Assembly (NCBI RefSeq): GCF_008001015.1
Contig: NZ_CP042862.1
Span: 2,542,001 to 2,606,000 of the forward strand
Direction: 5' to 3'
DNA: 64,000 bases
DNA from: Serinicoccus profundi
Lineage (GTDB): Bacteria; Actinomycetota; Actinomycetes; Actinomycetales; Dermatophilaceae
Shown: piece by piece, positions 59,400 to 64,000 of the stretch
How positions within the stretch are numbered: the stretch's first letter is position 1
How the letters are laid out: each line of letters starts with the position of its first letter
The notes under the pieces: model-generated
Told to the model about the DNA's origin: nothing
The model's input: only the letters and a program-made list of their open reading frames with translations
Database searches by the model: none
Translations under genes and position numbers: made by a program

Positions 59400-61391
59400 A
59401 TGACTCCCCTCACCGCACGCCGCTCCCTGCTGCCGCTGCTCACCTCCCACCCTGGCGGGCGCAGCCCGGCGACCTGCCGATACCGCTGCGGCGACCAGTG
59501 CGCCCGGTCCGAGCCCAACGCCTCGGACAACACCTACTTCGGTGACGTCGTCGCGGGCGCCGTCCGCCGACGCAGCGTCCTGCAGGCGGGGGCCGCGGCG
59601 ACCGGGGCGTTGACGCTGGCCTGGGGCGCGGCCGAGCCCGCCACCGCTGCGGGCCGGGGCAAGCCGGGCCTCGCCGGCTTCTCCCCCATCGCCCCGACGC
59701 CTGCCGACGTGGACGACCTGGTCGTGCCGCAGGGCTACGCCTGGGCACCCGTCATCTCCTGGGGGGACCCCATCGACGCCGGTGCCCCCGAGTTCGACGT
59801 CAACAGCCAGAGCGCCGCCGCGCAGCAGCGCCAGGCCGGCTACAACGCGGACTACCTCACGTTGCGCCGTGGGGGGTCCCGGGGCAAGGGTGCCAACCGC
59901 GGCCTCATCGCCTTCAACAACGAGTACACCAACCCCGAGCTGATGTTCCCCGACTTCGACGAAGAGGCCGGTGTCACCGCCGAGCAGGCGGCCATCGAGA
60001 TGGCCGCCCACGGCATGACCATCGTGGAGGTGCAACGGCAGAGCCCGTTCCGGCCGTGGACCTACCAGCGCGACGGCGACCGCAACCGCCGCATCCACGC
60101 GCACACGCCCTTCCGGCTCGACGGACCGGCGGCGGGGGCCACCTGGATGCGGACCTCGGCCGACCCGTCGGGGCGCCAGGTGCTGGGCATGCTCAACAAC
60201 TGCGCCGGCGGCGACACGCCCTGGGGCACGGTGCTCTCCGGGGAGGAGAACTTCAACCAGTACTTCAACGCCGACGGGGCGCCCGACCCCGACGGGCGCC
60301 TGGAGCGCTACGGCATCACCTCCGGAGGTCGCGGCTGGGAGCAGGCGGACGAGCGCTTCCAGATCACCACGGAGCCCCACGAGGTCAACCGCTTCGGCTA
60401 CATCTGCGAGATCGACCCCGACGACCCGACCTCGACGCCGGTCAAGCACACGGCCCTGGGTCGCTTCAAGCACGAGGGCGCGACGATCCGGCTCGCCGCG
60501 GACGGCCGCGCCGTGGCCTACATGGGCGACGACGAGCGCTTCGACTACATCTACAAGTTCGTCTCCCGCGACCGTTATCGGGAGGGCGACAAGGCGCACA
60601 ACATGAGCCTGCTCTCCGAGGGCGACCTCTACGTCGCTCGCTTCACCGGCGACGGCCTGGGTGACGGGGAGTGGGACGGTGACGGGCTGTGGTTGCCGCT
60701 CCTCGTCGGCGGCGCCTCCCAGGTGCCCGGGATGTCACCGGCCGAGGTCTGCACGTGGACGCGACTGGCCGCCGACCTCGCCGGCGCCACCAAGATGGAC
60801 CGGCCCGAGGACGTCCAGCCCAACCCCCACACCGGTCGGGTCTACGTCGCGCTGACCAACAACACCCGCCGGACGCCCGGGCAGATCGACGAGCCCAACC
60901 CGCGTGCCAACAACAAGTTCGGTCACGTCATCGAGTGGGAGGAGGCGGGCAACGACGCCGCCTCACCCACGTTCACCTGGCGGATCGTGCTGCTCGCCGG
61001 CAACCCGGAGGACCCGCAGACCTACTACTACGGCTACGACAAGAGCCAGGTCAGCCCGATCAGCTGCCCGGACAACGTCGCCTTCGACAGCGAGGCCGAC
61101 CACCTGTGGATCTCCACCGACGGGGCGCCAGGCACCATCGGCACCTGCGACGGGATGTTCCTCATGCCCACCGCCGGCCCGGACAAGGGCAAGGTGCAGC
61201 AGTTCCTCTCGGTCCCGACCGGCGCGGAGTGTTGTGGACCCGTGGTGGCGTGGGACGAGCGCTCCGTGCTCGTCTCCGTCCAGCACCCGGGTGAGGGCGA
61301 CATCCCCAGCCGCTACCCCTACCTCGGCGACAGCGTGCCCCGCCCCGGCGTGGCCCATGTCTACCGCACCAAGGGCAACGGCAAGGGCTGA
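59400..61391 (+). CDS. PhoX-type alkaline phosphatase (DUF839)
   Basis: 663 residues. A twin-arginine signal RRRSVLQAGAAATGALTLAW (about 57-76) predicts Tat export as a folded protein. The N-terminal SRYRCGDQC-like segment (here TCRYRCGDQCAR) and the DUF839 core (NNEYTNPE, LGRFKHEGA, DRPEDVQPNPHTGRVYVALTNN, CPDNVAFD) are typical of PhoX. These Ca/Fe-dependent phosphatases release phosphate from esters outside the cell. ATG 59400 with GGAAGG eight bases upstream. Confidence 0.92.
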   Translation: MTPLTARRSLLPLLTSHPGGRSPATCRYRCGDQCARSEPNASDNTYFGDVVAGAVRRRSVLQAGAAATGALTLAWGAAEPATAAGRGKPGLAGFSPIAPTPADVDDLVVPQGYAWAPVISWGDPIDAGAPEFDVNSQSAAAQQRQAGYNADYLTLRRGGSRGKGANRGLIAFNNEYTNPELMFPDFDEEAGVTAEQAAIEMAAHGMTIVEVQRQSPFRPWTYQRDGDRNRRIHAHTPFRLDGPAAGATWMRTSADPSGRQVLGMLNNCAGGDTPWGTVLSGEENFNQYFNADGAPDPDGRLERYGITSGGRGWEQADERFQITTEPHEVNRFGYICEIDPDDPTSTPVKHTALGRFKHEGATIRLAADGRAVAYMGDDERFDYIYKFVSRDRYREGDKAHNMSLLSEGDLYVARFTGDGLGDGEWDGDGLWLPLLVGGASQVPGMSPAEVCTWTRLAADLAGATKMDRPEDVQPNPHTGRVYVALTNNTRRTPGQIDEPNPRANNKFGHVIEWEEAGNDAASPTFTWRIVLLAGNPEDPQTYYYGYDKSQVSPISCPDNVAFDSEADHLWISTDGAPGTIGTCDGMFLMPTAGPDKGKVQQFLSVPTGAECCGPVVAWDERSVLVSVQHPGEGDIPSRYPYLGDSVPRPGVAHVYRTKGNGKG

Positions 61392-61414
61392 TCTGACCCA
61401 CGCCATACCAGGAC

Positions 61415-61480
61415 TGCGGTCACCTTCCTCCGACCTTCATCGGGGTATACAGCGATGAAGGTCGGGCTAGGGTGACCGCA
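61415..61480. terminator. Nested long hairpin between convergent phoX-type and idsA genes
   Basis: Outer arms TGCGGTCACC (61415-61424) and GGTGACCGCA (61471-61480), inner arms CCGACCTTCATCG (61430-61442) and CGATGAAGGTCGG (61453-61465), a 10-bp loop. All arms are perfect. It sits in the 120-bp gap between convergent genes and resembles the nested structure at 32016-32089 in form, not in sequence. Likely a bidirectional terminator. Confidence 0.7.
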
Positions 61481-61511
61481 CTCCCGGTGGGGGTGGGGCG
61501 GCGGGGGTGGC

Positions 61512-62528
61512 TCAGCTGGAGCGGTCGGCGACGCCGTCGACGAGTGCCCGCAGGGCCTCGACGGCCGGTGAGGGGTCCAGCTCCTCGAGCAGGGCACGGG
61601 CCTGGCCGGCCATGGCCAGGGTGCGCTCCCGGGCCTCCGTCATGGCGGGGTGGGCGCGCAGCAGGTCCAGCGCCTCGGCGAGCTCGGCCGGGTCCTGGAT
61701 CGGGCCGGCGATGAGCTCCTGCAGCCGGGCGTCGGCGGGGTCGGTGCTGCCGCGGGCGTAGAGCACCGGCAGGGTCGCCTTGCCCTCCCGCAGGTCGGTC
61801 CCGGGGGTCTTGCCCGAGGCGTCGGCCTCCGAGGCGACGTCGAGCAGGTCGTCGGCCAGCTGGAAGACGACGCCGAGCGTCTCGCCGTAGTCGGTGAGGG
61901 TCCGCACGGTCCGCTCGTCGCAGCCGCCGAACATCGCGCCGTAGCGGGCCGCCGTCGCGATGAGGGCGCCCGTCTTGTCCGCGAGGATCGAGAGGTATGC
62001 CTCCACCGCGGCGTCGTGGCCCTCCCCTGCCCCGAGGGTCGGGTCGGCGGCACTCTGGCGGTCGTCCCGGATCTGGCCGGCGCACAGCCGGACGAAGGTG
62101 TCCGCCTGGATGCGCACAGCCTCGGCTCCGAGGCCCGCCACCACCGAGGAGGCGGTGCCGAAGAGCAGGTCGCCGACGAGGATGGCGGTGGAGTTGCCGT
62201 AGCGGGCGTTCGCGCTGCTCACCCCGCGGCGCAGATCCGCCTCGTCCATGACGTCGTCGTGGTAGAGCGAGGCGAGGTGGGTGAGCTCGACGCCGACGGC
62301 GGCGTCGACGACCCGCTCGTCCCACCCGTCGCCGACCTCGCTTGCCAGCAACGTCAGCAGGGGCCGGAAGCGCTTGCCGCCGGCCCGGGCCAGGTGCAGG
62401 TTGGCCTCGGCGACGAAGGGGTCGTCGTGGTCGACGACCTCCTCGAGCCGCGCGGAGACCCGCTCCAGCCCGTCCGAGACCCGTGCGGTCAGCTCCTCGT
62501 CGGCCCCGGGGATGCTCGCGGCGCTCAC
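61512..62528 (-). CDS. Polyprenyl diphosphate synthase
   Basis: 338 residues. First Asp-rich motif YHDDVMDEADLRRG and second DDLLDV, with GGKRFRPLL near the N-terminus: a trans-isoprenyl diphosphate synthase (octaprenyl/heptaprenyl type) that makes side chains for menaquinone. GTG 62528 overlaps the nuoN stop by four bases, so the gene is coupled to the complex I operon; this fits a quinone tail supply role. Confidence 0.92.
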   Translation of the reverse strand: MSAASIPGADEELTARVSDGLERVSARLEEVVDHDDPFVAEANLHLARAGGKRFRPLLTLLASEVGDGWDERVVDAAVGVELTHLASLYHDDVMDEADLRRGVSSANARYGNSTAILVGDLLFGTASSVVAGLGAEAVRIQADTFVRLCAGQIRDDRQSAADPTLGAGEGHDAAVEAYLSILADKTGALIATAARYGAMFGGCDERTVRTLTDYGETLGVVFQLADDLLDVASEADASGKTPGTDLREGKATLPVLYARGSTDPADARLQELIAGPIQDPAELAEALDLLRAHPAMTEARERTLAMAGQARALLEELDPSPAVEALRALVDGVADRSS

Positions 62529-64000
62529 CGCAGGAACGCCGCGGTGCTCTGTGCGAGGTCCAGGACCGGGGAGGGCATGACCCCGAGCGCCAGCGTGATC
62601 GCGACCCCGACGAGGATCGCCAGGGAGGTCATCCACGAGGGCCGGACGACGACCGTGTCGGTCGCGGCGCCGGGCTCACCGAGCCACATCTGCACGACGA
62701 GCGTGAAGTAGATGTAGGCGGTGACGGCGCTGGCGAGGACGCCGATGACGGCGAGCCAGGCCCAGCCCTGGCTGACCGCGGCCGAGAAGACCGCGAACTT
62801 GCCGGTGAAGCCGGAGGTCAGCGGGATCCCGGCGAAAGCCATGAGCAGGAAGGTGAAGCTCGCCGCGATCCACGGGGAGCGACGGCCCAGGCCCGCCCAC
62901 TGGTCGACCAGCGTCGCCTCGGTGCCGGCGCTGCGCACGAGCGCGACGATGGCGAAGGCGGGGATCGTCATGAAGCCGTAGGTCGCGAGGTAGAACATCG
63001 TGCTCGACAGACCGGCGACGTCGAGGGCGACGACCCCGGTGAGGATGAAGCCGGCGTGCGCGATCGAGGAGTAGGCCAGGATCCGCTTGACGTCGGTCTG
63101 CACGATCGACAGCAGCGCCCCGACGACCATGGACAGCGCCGCGACGACGGCGATGACTGGCTGCCACTCGAGCCGCGCGCCCTCGACGGCGACGTAGAGC
63201 ACGCGCAGCATGGCGCCGAAGGCGGCCACCTTGGTGCAGGCCGCCATGAAGCCGGTGACCGGCGTCGGCGCACCCTGGTAGACGTCGGGGGTCCAGGCGT
63301 GGAAGGGCACCGCGCCGACCTTGAAGAGCAGGCCGACCGCGACGAGCAGGACACCGGGCACGAGCAGTCCGTCCATGCCCGCGTTGGTGCTGATCGCGGC
63401 CGCGATGTCGGCGAAGCGCATGGAGCCGGCGTAACCGTAGAGCAGCACGGCGCCGAAGAGGTAGAACGCCGAGGAGAAGCTGCCGAGCAGGAAGTACTTG
63501 AGCGAGGCCTCCTGGGAGAGCAGCCGACGTCGTCGGGCGAGCCCGGCCAGGACGTAGAGCGGCAGGGAGAGGATCTCCAGCGCCACGAAGAGCAGCAGCA
63601 GGTCGTTGGCGGCGACGAAGAGCATCATGCCGCCGACCGACAGCAGCGTCAGCGGGTAGACCTCGGTGGTGGTCGCCCCGACCTTGGTCGCCAGCGTCTC
63701 CTCCGCCGACCCCGGGGTCGACACCCCGGACTGGGTGAAGGCGTCCGGCTGCTCCCCGCCGAAGCGCTCGCTCATGACGAGCAGACCGAGGACCGACAGC
63801 ACGAGCACCAGGCCCTGCAGCGCCAGGGCCACCCCGTCGACGGCGACCGTCCCGGCCGCCGTGATGCCCTCGTTGTCCCGACCGAGCAGGACGAGCGCGA
63901 CGAGCGCCAGCACGAGGGTGGCGATGGACAGCGGCACCTGCACGGCATACCGCGTGCGGCGGGAGGCGAAGCCCTCCACCATGACACCGACCAGACCACC
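62525..64000 (-). CDS. nuoN: NADH-quinone oxidoreductase subunit N, canonical copy (5' end outside the window)
   Basis: The reading frame is open to the right edge, where codons continue upstream of the internal ATG at 63982 (GGLVGVMVEGF), so the true start is beyond 64000. The conserved core FKVGAVPFHAWTPDVYQGAPTPVTGFM and KRILAYSSIAHAGF is canonical for the main NuoN. About 14 membrane helices are expected. It is followed by the polyprenyl synthase with a 4-bp overlap. The rest of the nuo operon (A-M) is presumed to be to the right. Confidence 0.94.
   Translation of the reverse strand, partial: GGLVGVMVEGFASRRTRYAVQVPLSIATLVLALVALVLLGRDNEGITAAGTVAVDGVALALQGLVLVLSVLGLLVMSERFGGEQPDAFTQSGVSTPGSAEETLATKVGATTTEVYPLTLLSVGGMMLFVAANDLLLLFVALEILSLPLYVLAGLARRRRLLSQEASLKYFLLGSFSSAFYLFGAVLLYGYAGSMRFADIAAAISTNAGMDGLLVPGVLLVAVGLLFKVGAVPFHAWTPDVYQGAPTPVTGFMAACTKVAAFGAMLRVLYVAVEGARLEWQPVIAVVAALSMVVGALLSIVQTDVKRILAYSSIAHAGFILTGVVALDVAGLSSTMFYLATYGFMTIPAFAIVALVRSAGTEATLVDQWAGLGRRSPWIAASFTFLLMAFAGIPLTSGFTGKFAVFSAAVSQGWAWLAVIGVLASAVTAYIYFTLVVQMWLGEPGAATDTVVVRPSWMTSLAILVGVAITLALGVMPSPVLDLAQSTAAFLR

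Overview
The window is a high-GC actinobacterial chromosome segment. The gene content and order (tRNA-Thr/tRNA-Met/rpmG next to paired MaoC-type dehydratases and murB; a fabG4-fadA2-fadE5 type locus; korA-korB; a Streptomyces-type second nuo cluster) and the many leaderless starts fit a member of the Micrococcales, most likely Intrasporangiaceae/Ornithinimicrobiaceae. The family-level placement is inference. No insertion sequence, prophage or CRISPR array was seen.

Left edge (1-5.9 kb): a truncated gene with a helix-turn-helix N-terminus lies divergent to a coiled-coil protein with an RmuC/DUF2130-like nuclease region. Then come argG with a leaderless promoter and an ARG-box-like palindrome, a FUSC-type membrane protein, and a lower-GC pair of small secreted proteins of unknown function. 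5.9-9.4 kb is a tightly overlapping two-ABC-transporter operon. 9.5-14.2 kb holds an adenosine deaminase, a lipoprotein, murB, two MaoC-type dehydratases, rpmG, tRNA-Met and tRNA-Thr. 14.3-20.8 kb is a fatty-acid/beta-oxidation locus (HtdX, FabG4, FadA2 on the minus strand; TetR and an acyl-CoA dehydrogenase on the plus strand). 20.8-33 kb is mixed housekeeping: DinB, WYL regulator, YdcF, ornithine aminotransferase, two MFS transporters, TetR, YajQ, tRNA-Tyr, an ECF sigma factor with a membrane-anchored partner, FolP2 and HtpX.

33-45 kb carries a second, reduced complex-I-like cluster: nuoHIJKLMN and nuoABC, with no nuoDEFG. It is split by a plus-strand block (ribbon-helix-helix protein, DUF4097 protein, GNAT) whose leader holds four helically phased TGACGYCA operators. 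A canonical nuoN, followed by a polyprenyl diphosphate synthase, enters from the right edge (61.5-64 kb), so a complete nuo operon probably continues beyond the window. Between the two lie an LpqF-like lipoprotein, a fructosamine-kinase homologue divergent from a low-molecular-weight phosphatase (probable protein deglycation pair), an SDR, a FemAB-type ligase, a DksA-like zinc finger protein, korAB, RarD, a TetR/MMPL pair and a PhoX-type phosphatase.

The most unusual structure is a family of 20-bp repeats (core ACCATCTGCGRCGCTCGGTG). Between nuoB and nuoC it forms 8 forward and 5 reverse copies on an exact 32-bp register. Upstream of the MMPL regulator it forms 2 forward and 3 reverse copies, again every 32 bp. 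Inside the htdX-like gene it is repeated every 48 bp, which keeps the reading frame. A second genome-scale signal is heavy over-representation of GGTATGCC/GGCATACC in all reading frames and both orientations.
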